This document shows, piece after piece, positions 9,106 through 17,223 of a stretch of 64,000 bases of DNA. A program made the position numbers and the translations under genes. Each line of letters starts with the position of its first letter. The stretch's first letter is position 1. Source of the stretch: an uncultured Tidjanibacter sp. (GTDB lineage Bacteria; Bacteroidota; Bacteroidia; Bacteroidales; Rikenellaceae); NCBI GenBank assembly GCA_944326085.1, contig CALVCL010000004.1, positions 1-64,000 of the forward strand, read 5' to 3'. A model generated the notes under the pieces. It did not search any database. It was not told the DNA's origin and saw nothing but the letters and a program-made list of their open reading frames with translations.

Positions 9106-9786
9106 TTATATATTGTTCGTATTTAATTTATCAGTTAGTAATGTTATTTCTTTCCTAAGTTGACGCACCTCAGTATTCAATTCCATTTGTCGATTAAACT
9201 GCTTTTCTGCCTTTATCCGTTTTTGCAGTGTCACAATCTGTTTCTGAATACTTTCTATCTGTTTACGTACATCAACCTGTTCTTTATATTCTTCTTTTGT
9301 AGATGCAGATAATCCTGATATTTGACTGAGCAAACCGTTGTAAACGACATCCATAGACTGCCCTTGGATATTCAGAGTATCAGCATCAATTCGTATATCC
9401 CGTTTCAATTCACTAATACCGCACTTCCATTTCTGTTCTCCATGAACAACCGACATTTCTTTATGATGCATCAGTAAATCAAACGTCTCACCGTACTCAA
9501 TAATGAAAACCGTATGTCGTGGCAGCAACTCATCCATTGTACAGAAAGGCTTAATGCTATACTTATCTTCTTTCATTCTGCAATAGAACACGTCAATCTC
9601 ATGCACATATTCACCATCCTCTACATTGAGTGTAGCAGGTGCAAGCTTATACAGCCATACAATACCTTCAAACTCCCGTGTCAGAAATTCACGCAAGGAA
9701 GAGTCATTACTTCTTCCATAAAACGCATTCTTAGGCACAGGTTTACTGACTATTGTTGAAGTAGGAAAACTCAGTATATTATCCAT
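9106..9786 (-). CDS. DUF4391 protein
   Basis: The 226-residue protein matches the DUF4391 family, known mainly as a companion of helicase and type III-like methyltransferase genes; its function is unknown. The N-terminal 150 residues are mixed alpha/beta, with a possible active or binding segment EIDVFYCRM at about 63-71. The last 55 residues (from about 170) are strongly coiled-coil-forming, with repeated Gln/Lys/Leu heptads, suggesting it bridges other subunits. The start codon overlaps the stop of the Abi_C gene (TAATG) and the stop is 2 nt before mod. Such coupling to both neighbours suggests it works with Mod and the SNF2 helicase as one complex, which is inference. Confidence 0.8.
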   Translation of the reverse strand: MDNILSFPTSTIVSKPVPKNAFYGRSNDSSLREFLTREFEGIVWLYKLAPATLNVEDGEYVHEIDVFYCRMKEDKYSIKPFCTMDELLPRHTVFIIEYGETFDLLMHHKEMSVVHGEQKWKCGISELKRDIRIDADTLNIQGQSMDVVYNGLLSQISGLSASTKEEYKEQVDVRKQIESIQKQIVTLQKRIKAEKQFNRQMELNTEVRQLRKEITLLTDKLNTNNI

Positions 9787-10598
9787 TATCCTTTGTTGCT
9801 AATATGTTTGTAACGTTCATATGAATCCCATAAAAACCTTACCAATGTCACGCTGCTTCCAACAGCAAGACTTGCGTGCCTTGGCTCAAGTCCTGTAAAA
9901 GAACTTGATTTCCCATGACCACTGCCATATAAATTTCTCAACTCTGATATTCCTTGTGCCGTAGCTTTTAAGTTTCCTAAAACTTGCTTTATAGATTTAG
10001 CTCCTTTAATATCATCAGATATTTGTTTAGGCATAATACCAAACAACTTAAAAGTTTCATCCACCAATCGTGGCATATCCCAATCCTTTTCAATAATATG
10101 TCCTTCTTTTTCTAATATGGTTTTACAACAACTCTCTATCAACTCTTTTGCCTTGCCTATTGCTTCTGTTGGATTTTCATCTTGCATTTTCACCATCAAA
10201 TCAATTTGAGAAGATATATAATCACTGTTGAAAACTTCTTTAAGTTTTATGGTTCCTACATCTGCTATCGTATTTGAATTTATCCTATCAAGAATAGAAC
10301 GACATTTAAGATATGCGGTTGCATATGCTTTTTGATTTTCTTCATCAAACTCTTTGAGAGAAGATAACTCATAGTGTGTCATCAAATCATTAAACAACTT
10401 GATTATATTTTGTGGTGATGCCTGTTTTACATATGCCACCAGCGATTTTCCTTTTGACATTTTATATGTTTCACAAAGTGGCACACCGATACTTTCATGA
10501 GTAAAAGTATCAAAATCCACAGTAGAGAAATCTAATACATACCCACTTCTATTAAAAAAATTCAGGAACGTTCCTATTTCAATATTTGATATACTCAT
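9786..10598 (-). CDS. Abortive-infection protein with Abi_C-type C-terminus
   Basis: Using the ATG 2 nt after the helicase stop codon gives 270 residues; a TTG eight codons upstream is less likely because it would overlap the helicase gene. The C-terminal part matches the abortive-infection C-terminal family, with the hallmark ELRNLYGSGHG near residue 235 and a following all-helical bundle. Proteins with this domain occur in phage-exclusion loci and, fused to other domains, in many defence islands; their mechanism is unsettled. The N-terminal half is not recognised. It lies between helicase and DUF4391 genes, with TAATG coupling to the latter, so it could be the effector arm of the cassette or a cargo gene inserted into it. 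Confidence 0.78.
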   Translation of the reverse strand: MSISNIEIGTFLNFFNRSGYVLDFSTVDFDTFTHESIGVPLCETYKMSKGKSLVAYVKQASPQNIIKLFNDLMTHYELSSLKEFDEENQKAYATAYLKCRSILDRINSNTIADVGTIKLKEVFNSDYISSQIDLMVKMQDENPTEAIGKAKELIESCCKTILEKEGHIIEKDWDMPRLVDETFKLFGIMPKQISDDIKGAKSIKQVLGNLKATAQGISELRNLYGSGHGKSSSFTGLEPRHASLAVGSSVTLVRFLWDSYERYKHISNKG

Positions 10599-10600
10599 AA

Positions 10601-13600
10601 TTACTTTATTACTAAAAAACAAATCAATTCAAAATCATCCAATCCTTTAATGTTATAGGTCAAAGCGCTTGTTTCACCTACAGAAAAAAGACTGTCTATA
10701 TCACTCTCTTCTTTCACTGTGATAATACTTTCTATAGCCGATTGCAGCAGGTCGCTGTAATGACGCATATTCTTTCCATCACGTGTTTCCTTGTTGAACT
10801 GCTTGCAAAGTGCCTTATCCGGTTCTGTCTTATCCTTGCAGGCATAACGCATCTTGTCAAGCAGTTTTTTGGGCGACAGATGGTCGCAGATAACGGTTCC
10901 GGTATGCGAAAGATAAACCATATAGAACGGATGCAGCAGATTGGAACGGTCGATGTTCACACCGTTGTTCTTGTTCTTTAATACAAACATCACGCCCGGT
11001 TCTACCAGTTCGGAAGCATTGACCACCGCACTCATACCAAACGGTGTCAAATCCATATTGGGATGCTCTTTCAGATTAGCCAATAAATCTAGACGAAACT
11101 CATTCAGTCCCAAATCCATGATATTGACACCTGTATCCATATCCTCAATATCTACCACTTCATTCTGCAACTTCTTCAACTGGTTGCGACGGTATTCCAA
11201 ATCGCCTTTTTCATTAGCAGACAATAGGTTATCATCACCCGTACTGGTAATGACTGTTGCCTTCATTCTACTTTCTACACGACCTTTCAGCTTGATGTAA
11301 TCATCCAGTTCCATATCCGGCCAGTAATTCACCAACTGAATCACATCGTTCTTGCTTCCGATACGGTCTATACGACCAAAACGCTGAATAATGCGTACAG
11401 GATTCCAGTGTATATCGTAGTTGATCAGATAATCACAGTCCTGCAAGTTCTGTCCTTCACTGATACAGTCGGTTGCAATCAGTACGTCTATTTCCCTTGT
11501 ATCATTCGGATGAATGGCATCCCGGTCTTTTGACATAGGAGAGAAGTAGGTCAGTATGTCATTGAACGTACACTTTAGTTTCGGCAAAGTACACTTTCCC
11601 TCTGTACTGCCTGTTATCAGAGCCGTATGCAGCCCGCAATCGTCCAGTATTCTTCCAGATAACTGTTCGTAGAGGTAATTTGCCGTATCAGCAAAAGCTG
11701 TAAATATCAGCACTTTCTTATTGCTGCCATTGATTGGATGTTCAAACTTGTTTTTCAAGTCTGCTACCAACTGTTGCAGCTTGGTATCATGTTCCGGTGT
11801 AATATCCTTCAGCATGAGAATCAGCAGTTCCAGCACCTCCAAATCAGCTTTCAAATCACGTCTCCAACTCACATAATCCATGTCTCGGAGATTGATTTTT
11901 GATTTACGACCAACAAAAGGATCGTTCTCGCTATCTTCAGTATCAAAATCTTCTGAAAAATCAGTTACGTCTATTGTTCCTGCACCGCTCTCCTGAAATT
12001 TATCAATAGCCGTAATGGACTCTTTTATAAAATCTTGTATTCTCGTCAAAGTCAGGCGGAAAGAGTTCACGCTACTTTCCAGACGCTTCAGCAGATTGAT
12101 TGCCATCAATTTCCGAATACCTTTTTCACGGCCATCTACAGTAAGTCCTTCGCCTTCATAATCTATACCATAATTGCCTTTTTCACTCTCAAAAATAAAC
12201 AAAGAAGGTGTATATATGGAAAGATTCAATCTGTTAAGCATTTCTGCTATATCCGCAAAAGTAATAGCATCGTTCAAATCCGTAAGCTTAGGTCTGCGTG
12301 ATATTGGTGACAAACGTTCAGGAAATTTGCCCACATCATTCGTGTTGTAATACTTGATGATATGGCTTCGGCTTCTGGCTATGGTAACTGCATCAAGCAA
12401 CTGGAAAAAATCATAACTTAATGAATCTACCAGTTTCTCTGTTGTTCTCTTTTCCGGAGACAATTTTGCCCATTTAGAATAAACTGTCTGTGCATCTCTG
12501 AAAATACTATCTATACTCTTTCCGGTATCAAGCAAATCATTTATATTCTCGGCCTTTCCTTCATACGCAAGTTGCAGCTGATTTTTCAAATCACTGAAAC
12601 GGTTGTTTACCGGTGTAGCGGAAAGCATAAGCACTTTAGTCTTTACACCACTGCGTATAACTTTATTCATCAGCCGAGCATAACGGTTTTCCTTGAAATC
12701 ATCATCTTCATCCTCATTATCAAACCGACCGCCATTGCGGAAATTATGGCTTTCATCTATTACAATCAAATCATAATTTCCCCAGTTCACCCGTTCCAAG
12801 TCAAGTCCATTACTCAAACCTTTATCCCTTGACAGGTCAGAATGAAACAGAATGTCATAACGCAAACGGTCTGCCAATACCGGATTATTTTTATAGTTGG
12901 AGCGGAATGTCTGCCAGTTGTCGTTCAACTTTTTGGGACAAAGAACCAATACATTTCTGTTTCGGTTTTCGTAATACTTGATAACTGAAAGAGCCGTAAA
13001 TGTTTTTCCCAATCCCACACTATCAGCAAGAATACACCCGTTGTATTTTTCCAGTTTGTTTATGATTGCCAATGATGCATCACGCTGGAAATTATACAGT
13101 TTATTCCATATAACACTACTTTTGAATCCTGTAGCTTCATTAGGTAATACATCCTCACTGATGTCTTCTAAAAACTCATTGAAGATATTGTATAACGTAA
13201 TGAAATAGATAAAAGCTGGTGCATTCTCCTTATAAACGGTTTCGATATTTTCTATAACATTATCTGTCACATCCTGAAACTTCTCTTTGTCCTTCCAGAG
13301 CTCGGCAAAATTCTTCAGAAACATATCTGTAGAACTATGACCGGGCATACCTACCACCATCGGGCAGATGTTGTTTCCTCTATCAAGCCCGAGTTCGGTA
13401 GTGGTAAACTCGTTAAAAGGCATATAAGTATAGGTTTCTTCACCTTCCCTTATGTTGAGGAAGGTATTCATGGAGCCGTGAGTGATGTTGGTCTTGAATC
13501 GTGCTTTTCTGCGAATCCAGTCTGCACATTCCCGTGCTATGGCTCGTTGAGTAAGCTGGTTTCGAAGCCTTATTTCAAAATCAGATCCGAAAAGACTCCT

Positions 13601-13849
13601 TTCCCGATTTAATTTAGGAATATAGAATTCTCTTTTTTGCTTTTCGGACTTATCCGTATAGAATGTCGGTGAAGTAAAAATAAAGTTTACACAGTCCACC
13701 TTTTCCAGTTCTTCCTTCAAGGCTTCATAAGCATAGATGGAAAAGCTGGCTGCCGCTATAGAGATTTGACTATTGCCCGATGACAATACCTGTTTCAAAT
13801 CATCTATAACACGTTCTGTTATATTATTGAATTGTTTCGGAGCTCTCAT
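10601..13849 (-). CDS. SNF2-type helicase with PLD-like N-terminal domain
   Basis: The 1,082-residue protein begins with a region like the phospholipase D-like module found at the front of many defence helicases (residues about 20-155). The HGS...N...TTTELGL stretch at 124-154 resembles a degenerate HKD site, so nuclease activity is doubtful. The SF2 motor follows: Walker A DSVGLGKT (276-283), DESH (365-368), SATP (410-413), motif V ATDCISEGQNLQ (792-803) and motif VI QRFGRIDRIGS (822-832). An acidic insert lies near 378-386. It is probably a DNA translocase on double-stranded DNA rather than a strand separator. The start overlaps the XRE gene by 26 bp in another frame. Helicases of this type commonly precede DUF4391 and mod genes. 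Confidence 0.88.
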   Translation of the reverse strand: MRAPKQFNNITERVIDDLKQVLSSGNSQISIAAASFSIYAYEALKEELEKVDCVNFIFTSPTFYTDKSEKQKREFYIPKLNRERSLFGSDFEIRLRNQLTQRAIARECADWIRRKARFKTNITHGSMNTFLNIREGEETYTYMPFNEFTTTELGLDRGNNICPMVVGMPGHSSTDMFLKNFAELWKDKEKFQDVTDNVIENIETVYKENAPAFIYFITLYNIFNEFLEDISEDVLPNEATGFKSSVIWNKLYNFQRDASLAIINKLEKYNGCILADSVGLGKTFTALSVIKYYENRNRNVLVLCPKKLNDNWQTFRSNYKNNPVLADRLRYDILFHSDLSRDKGLSNGLDLERVNWGNYDLIVIDESHNFRNGGRFDNEDEDDDFKENRYARLMNKVIRSGVKTKVLMLSATPVNNRFSDLKNQLQLAYEGKAENINDLLDTGKSIDSIFRDAQTVYSKWAKLSPEKRTTEKLVDSLSYDFFQLLDAVTIARSRSHIIKYYNTNDVGKFPERLSPISRRPKLTDLNDAITFADIAEMLNRLNLSIYTPSLFIFESEKGNYGIDYEGEGLTVDGREKGIRKLMAINLLKRLESSVNSFRLTLTRIQDFIKESITAIDKFQESGAGTIDVTDFSEDFDTEDSENDPFVGRKSKINLRDMDYVSWRRDLKADLEVLELLILMLKDITPEHDTKLQQLVADLKNKFEHPINGSNKKVLIFTAFADTANYLYEQLSGRILDDCGLHTALITGSTEGKCTLPKLKCTFNDILTYFSPMSKDRDAIHPNDTREIDVLIATDCISEGQNLQDCDYLINYDIHWNPVRIIQRFGRIDRIGSKNDVIQLVNYWPDMELDDYIKLKGRVESRMKATVITSTGDDNLLSANEKGDLEYRRNQLKKLQNEVVDIEDMDTGVNIMDLGLNEFRLDLLANLKEHPNMDLTPFGMSAVVNASELVEPGVMFVLKNKNNGVNIDRSNLLHPFYMVYLSHTGTVICDHLSPKKLLDKMRYACKDKTEPDKALCKQFNKETRDGKNMRHYSDLLQSAIESIITVKEESDIDSLFSVGETSALTYNIKGLDDFELICFLVIK

Positions 13850-14054
13850 AGATATCCTCGTTCTTATTAATCAAATCTCGGACTTCAACACCTAACAAAA
13901 AAGCAATCCTAGTCAGAGTCTGTAAATCTGGTTGTGAAGTATTCGTACACCATTTAGATACGGTTGCAGGATCTTTCTTTAACTCGGAAGCCAACCACTT
14001 ACTAGTTCTCTTCTTCTCTACTAAAACAACTTTTAATCTATTAATATCGGCCAT
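13824..14054 (-). CDS. XRE-family helix-turn-helix regulator of the defence operon
   Basis: A 76-residue protein that is almost entirely a Cro/C1-type HTH domain: a TSKWLASELKKDPATVSKWC segment at 17-36 gives helices 2 and 3, followed by the conserved P-x-L-x-x-L-x-x-I-A-x-x-L-x-V pattern. Small stand-alone XRE proteins in front of restriction loci act as controller proteins that time methylase and nuclease expression. It is the first gene of the nine-gene unit and overlaps the helicase gene by 26 bp. A palindrome overlapping the putative -7 box immediately upstream is a plausible autoregulatory site. Confidence 0.88.
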   Translation of the reverse strand: MADINRLKVVLVEKKRTSKWLASELKKDPATVSKWCTNTSQPDLQTLTRIAFLLGVEVRDLINKNEDIYESSETIQ

Positions 14055-14067
14055 TGTTCTCTCAATT

Positions 14068-14090
14068 TCTTTGCGTTATACGCAAAGATA
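14068..14090 (-). promoter_or_regulatory. Promoter -7 box and overlapping operator of the defence operon
   Basis: A 9-bp inverted repeat (TCTTTGCGT, 3-nt spacer, ACGCAAAGA; 14068-14088) lies 14 bp before the XRE start codon. Its promoter-distal arm contains TATCTTTG on the minus strand (14090-14083), a fit to the Bacteroidetes -7 consensus TAnnTTTG. No good -33 element was found 19-21 nt upstream. Overlap of a dyad with the -7 box is the expected layout for repression by a controller protein. Confidence 0.6.
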
Positions 14091-14334
14091 ATAATAAATA
14101 TGGACCTATAAGATGAATCATGCTATTTTTATCACAAATACCACCCTAAAAAAAACAATCACTCAATTCACAGAATAGTTGGTGCTTTATAATTAAGCAC
14201 CTTTTTTCTTTAGCCACAAACTTTTTTACAACAATAGATTTTTGTTACTTATTTGTTACTAATAAATTTTTACATCCATAGTAACAGTCTAATATTAAAG
14301 TGCTTATATAGTATTATAAAGGTAATAGCCTAAT

Positions 14335-14640
14335 ACCCCACTTACATTTCGGCGACGTGTGGGGTGCCACCCAATCTGCAAGCAGGCGGAGAGGAATTGT
14401 CCAGTAAAATATGGAACAGTATTACGGATTTTCAAATATGGTCAACGCTGTTTACTGAGTTTACACATATGATAAAATCCCTATACAGGAAAGATGCGGC
14501 ACGGCAGTCAGGTCGAAGCAGCCTAACGCAATGTCCTAGCTGATTACGGAGAACTAAACTTAGATAACTCACAATAAGGCATTAGGATAGCTGCAAATTC
14601 TTGTGGTTGTTCTAATAATTAAGTTAATATATGCCGATAA
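14335..14640 (+). other. Non-coding remnant, possibly the 5' part of a group II intron
   Basis: No convincing gene lies between 14,091 and 14,979. Within it, GTGTG at 14357-14361 matches the GUGYG 5' end of bacterial group II introns. About 160 nt later a stretch with CCTAAC, then GCTGATTACGG and AGAAC, resembles the domain I segment (CCUAAC ... GCUGAUACGGGAAC) of known introns such as Ll.LtrB. No reverse transcriptase/maturase gene and no domain V sequence were found, so at best this is a truncated copy. A 7-bp inverted repeat (14335-14341/14359-14365, ACCCCAC/GTGGGGT) overlaps its left end. The rest of the gap, 14,641-14,860, shows only short spurious frames. Confidence 0.3.
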
Positions 14641-14862
14641 ATCAGAGTTTGTTTGTGCAAATTAGGTACAGATAAGGAGGTTTGTGAGTATTATGGACAA
14701 CATGTATCATGGCTGACCCTCGGATATGCTGCATGCGCATAAACAAATTGCAATAAATCATTAACTTTATACAGATATAGAGGATGTGTTTAATCAAATG
14801 ATTATGGGGTTCGACATTAAACTGCAGAAAAATTCCGAACAAAAATCGCCTTAATTGTCGAA

Positions 14863-14885
14863 ACAAAGTTATGCAATAACTTTGT
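14863..14885 (+). promoter_or_regulatory. Dyad with a -7-like box upstream of the broken GNAT gene
   Basis: Perfect 10-bp arms (ACAAAGTTAT / ATAACTTTGT) flank a 3-nt loop. The right arm contains TAACTTTG (14877-14884), a TAnnTTTG match on the plus strand with a TTG 19 nt upstream (14855-14857). It could be a regulated promoter with a leader of about 90 nt, but the same dyad could also be a weak terminator. Confidence 0.4.
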
Positions 14886-14979
14886 CATAAAAGAAAGTAC
14901 TGTTCGCATTATATTTTTCTGATGTTGCAAAAATATATTTCTTTGCATCGAAATATTTGAAATAATTAAGCATAAAATC

Positions 14980-15434
14980 ATGCAAGATAATTTTCGCATT
15001 GAATCATTTGAGAAAAATAAAAGAGATTCGACCTTAATAAGCAAACTATTGGAAATATGGAAAGCATCTGTACGTGCCAGTCATCATTTCCTGACTGAAC
15101 CGGACATCGCCCGCCTAACCCCACATGCAGAAAGTGCTTTGCGTGAAATAAAAACACTCTGGATTGTACAAGACAAATTATTGCCCGTCGGCTTTATGGG
15201 GGTGGAAAAGAGAAAATAGAAATGCTATTTCTCCATCCCGACTATTTCAGAAAGGGATTGGGCAAAGAACTCGTACAACGAGCATTTGATAAATTAAACG
15301 TTAAGTTTGTTGATGTTAACGAACAAAATCAGGACGCTAAAATATTTTATGAACGAATGGGATTTAAGGTATTCAAACGCAATGAATATGATAGTGATGG
15401 CAATCCATTTCCAATATTGGAAATGAACAGATAA
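14980..15434 (+). pseudogene. GNAT N-acetyltransferase, disrupted by a frameshift
   Basis: Two consecutive frames together spell one GNAT acetyltransferase. The first (14980-15219) gives the N-terminal half through VGFMGVEK. The second (open before its ATG at 15222) gives IEMLFLHPDYFRKGLGKELV, containing the acetyl-CoA-binding R/Q-x-x-G-x-G/A-like loop, then the C-terminal half ending FYERMGFKVF...LEMNR. Restoring one base in the A-run near 15,204-15,212 joins the halves as VEKEKIEMLF or similar. So there is a 1-nt deletion, either a real inactivating mutation or a sequencing error in a homopolymer. Substrate unknown. It lies next to the intron-like remnant in a decayed stretch. Confidence 0.75.
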
Positions 15435-15649
15435 ACAACATAATATAAACAGTTGATAAAACAATATATTGCAATTGCAATAGCCATCCTAGCTATCTCA
15501 ATCTGATACCTGCACTGATTGAATTCCCGACTAACCAGCTTTAGTAACAAGATACCCGTATCATGGGTGCTATCTTTCAGATGTATTAAGTACCTCTCTT
15601 TCCGTTTCGCAGGTAAAATGCGAAGTCAGAGTACGTACCATAGCTAATC

Positions 15650-16054
15650 CTATTCTTCATACTCAAAATGCTCAAAAATGGGAGGTGTCGGGGTCAGGTC
15701 GTAATAATCCAGTTTGGCAACAGGTAGACGAAAATAAGCCAAATCGGTATATTGCTCGTACAGGCGTGGCAGAACCGGATTATCCGCGTAGATTTCACGG
15801 GCCACATCATCCGATACATCAAACACAGCATGTCCTGTCACTCGCACGGATACATTGCCGTCCATGGCGAGCAACTCGATGTTGGGGTTTTCTTGCAGTT
15901 GGCGGTACACTTCCTTATGCGGAGAAGTTGCGAAATAAAAGGTATGCCCTTCCTGTTTCATGATTTGGAACACCCGGATTTTGGGTTTGTCATGCTCCAC
16001 GGTGGCAAACGCCACATCCTTATGGCTGCTTAAGAAATCAAATGCCTTTCCCAT
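15650..16054 (-). CDS. Pyridoxamine 5'-phosphate oxidase-like flavin-binding protein
   Basis: The 134-residue protein has the split-barrel fold pattern of the PNPOx-like family: FLSSHKDVAFATVEHDKPKIR at the start, a central TFYFATSPHKEVYRQL strand-turn that contacts FMN phosphate, and NPNIELLAMDGN. Small members of this family bind FMN or F420-like cofactors and reduce unknown substrates; this is not the vitamin B6 enzyme PdxH, which is longer. The upstream metallo-beta-lactamase-like gene ends in a terminator-like hairpin, so this gene may have its own weak promoter or depend on read-through. No Bacteroidetes -7 box was seen in the short gap. Confidence 0.82.
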   Translation of the reverse strand: MGKAFDFLSSHKDVAFATVEHDKPKIRVFQIMKQEGHTFYFATSPHKEVYRQLQENPNIELLAMDGNVSVRVTGHAVFDVSDDVAREIYADNPVLPRLYEQYTDLAYFRLPVAKLDYYDLTPTPPIFEHFEYEE

Positions 16055-16087
16055 GATTGAAGTCCGTTTATCCGTTGTTTGAAAAAG

Positions 16088-16127
16088 GCTTCGGACAGTG
16101 TGACTTCAAGCACTCACTGCCCGAAGC
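16088..16127 (-). terminator. Terminator or attenuator between the MBL-like and PNPOx-like genes
   Basis: Arms GCTTCGG-A-CAGTG and CACTG-C-CCGAAGC pair with one internal mismatch around a 14-nt loop. On the minus strand the stem is followed by a run of T residues, as in intrinsic terminators, placing it at the 3' end of the MBL-like gene. Confidence 0.7.
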
Positions 16128-16145
16128 GTCATCACTCAGTATGCC

Positions 16146-16979
16146 TTATTTGTAGAGGGCTTTGCTCAAATTTTCCAATCCGGCTTCTCCAGGAAGTCCA
16201 GGCCAGGCCTGTTTCATGGCATCCGTGAAAGCCTCTGCCGTTTCGTTGGCCGCAAGCAGCTCCTTCATCTTTTTCAGATAGGCGATCTTGAACTCTACTG
16301 CATCGCGAGTAGCCGCACCGCCGTGTCCGCCGATGAACAGCGTCGCACCCGAAGCCAATGAGTTTTCCGCTTCTGCTATTTCCGCATCAATAGCGGCATA
16401 GGAAGAGATTTGCAGATGACTGACATGAGCCTTCGCAGGAGTCCAGTGGGTGTAATATGCCTTGCCTCCTATCAGGATGCTTGCGCCGGGAAAATCCGTC
16501 GTAGCTCCGTTACGGAACTCGAAATCAACTCCCGCCCATGTCTGAGTCGTGCCGAATGCCACCTCAGTTGCCTTGCCAGTAAGCATGTCAGTCAGAGCGT
16601 CACCGAATGCCTGGGCAAAACCATTCATCATACCGCCATAGATCTCGCCTTTGGTAAATTCCGGCATGCCCTGAACCATCACCACGTCATGTTTCCCGGT
16701 TCCTCCCACATGATAGTCAGTGATACGCTTCTCTACGGGTTTGCCAAGTTCAGAAAGATAGGAGTCAAATTCGGCTACGTTGTCCTTGAACAGCGGCTGT
16801 TCCATAGTGACAAGTGCATCCTTGCCTTCGATGATGTAGCTCGCGTCGCCGAGAGCATCGTTGGTGTAATAAACGTGCAGTCTGTAATTGTCGAGATCAT
16901 GTACCTCGAAACTTCCTTTAGTTTGTGCCATAGCTGTGATTGTTAAGAGATTGAACAAAACAAATAATACCTTTTTCAT
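16146..16979 (-). CDS. Secreted metallo-beta-lactamase-fold protein with degenerate metal site
   Basis: A 277-residue protein with a clear signal peptide (MKKVLFVLFNLLTITAMAQ, cleavage after about 19). The rest follows the metallo-beta-lactamase fold: an ASYIIEGKDALVTME strand pair early, and IGGHGG near residue 216 in the place of the late His motif. The usual HxHxDH ligand motif is replaced by TDYHVGGTGKHD at about 87-98, so only one His of the first set remains where expected. It may bind a single metal or none. It is transcribed divergently from the HxlR regulator, and both have matching promoters in the 244-nt gap, so it is the likely target of that regulator. Confidence 0.7.
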   Translation of the reverse strand: MKKVLFVLFNLLTITAMAQTKGSFEVHDLDNYRLHVYYTNDALGDASYIIEGKDALVTMEQPLFKDNVAEFDSYLSELGKPVEKRITDYHVGGTGKHDVVMVQGMPEFTKGEIYGGMMNGFAQAFGDALTDMLTGKATEVAFGTTQTWAGVDFEFRNGATTDFPGASILIGGKAYYTHWTPAKAHVSHLQISSYAAIDAEIAEAENSLASGATLFIGGHGGAATRDAVEFKIAYLKKMKELLAANETAEAFTDAMKQAWPGLPGEAGLENLSKALYK

Positions 16980-17019
16980 TGTTTTTTTGTTTTAATGAAT
17001 TTTTAATCGCCTTAATTAC

Positions 17020-17051
17020 CAAAAGTATCTTTGTTTCTTTTATACGTCAAA
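17020..17051 (-). promoter_or_regulatory. Promoter of the MBL-like gene
   Basis: TTTG at 17051-17048 and TACTTTTG at 17027-17020 on the minus strand are 20 nt apart, a full Bacteroidetes -33/-7 pair. The predicted leader is about 34 nt. Confidence 0.75.
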
Positions 17052-17162
17052 AGAAGAAAGAGTTTTTTAATCATGCAAGTAGATACCTGAATGTCACATA
17101 CTTACGTATGAGCAACCATTATTGTGTATGAGCCGGTTACAGATAAAAATATTTAAAAAAAG

Positions 17163-17197
17163 TTTGTTGCAGCGTGAACGGAATTTGATTACCTTTG
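17163..17197 (+). promoter_or_regulatory. Promoter of the HxlR regulator gene
   Basis: TTG at 17167-17169 (with an adjacent TTTG at 17163) and TACCTTTG at 17190-17197 are 20 nt apart, matching the Bacteroidetes consensus. The predicted leader is about 20 nt. Confidence 0.75.
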
Positions 17198-17223
17198 TAT
17201 AGCAATTTGAAATACATAATATT

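Noticed and set aside
10599..10622. Upstream TTG start for the Abi_C gene
   Set aside because: It would overlap the helicase gene, while an ATG lies 2 nt after the helicase stop codon, a common coupled layout.
14642..14866. Short frame on the minus strand in the gap before the GNAT gene
   Set aside because: Low-complexity, His- and Leu-rich product with no family signal, lying in non-coding A+T-rich DNA.
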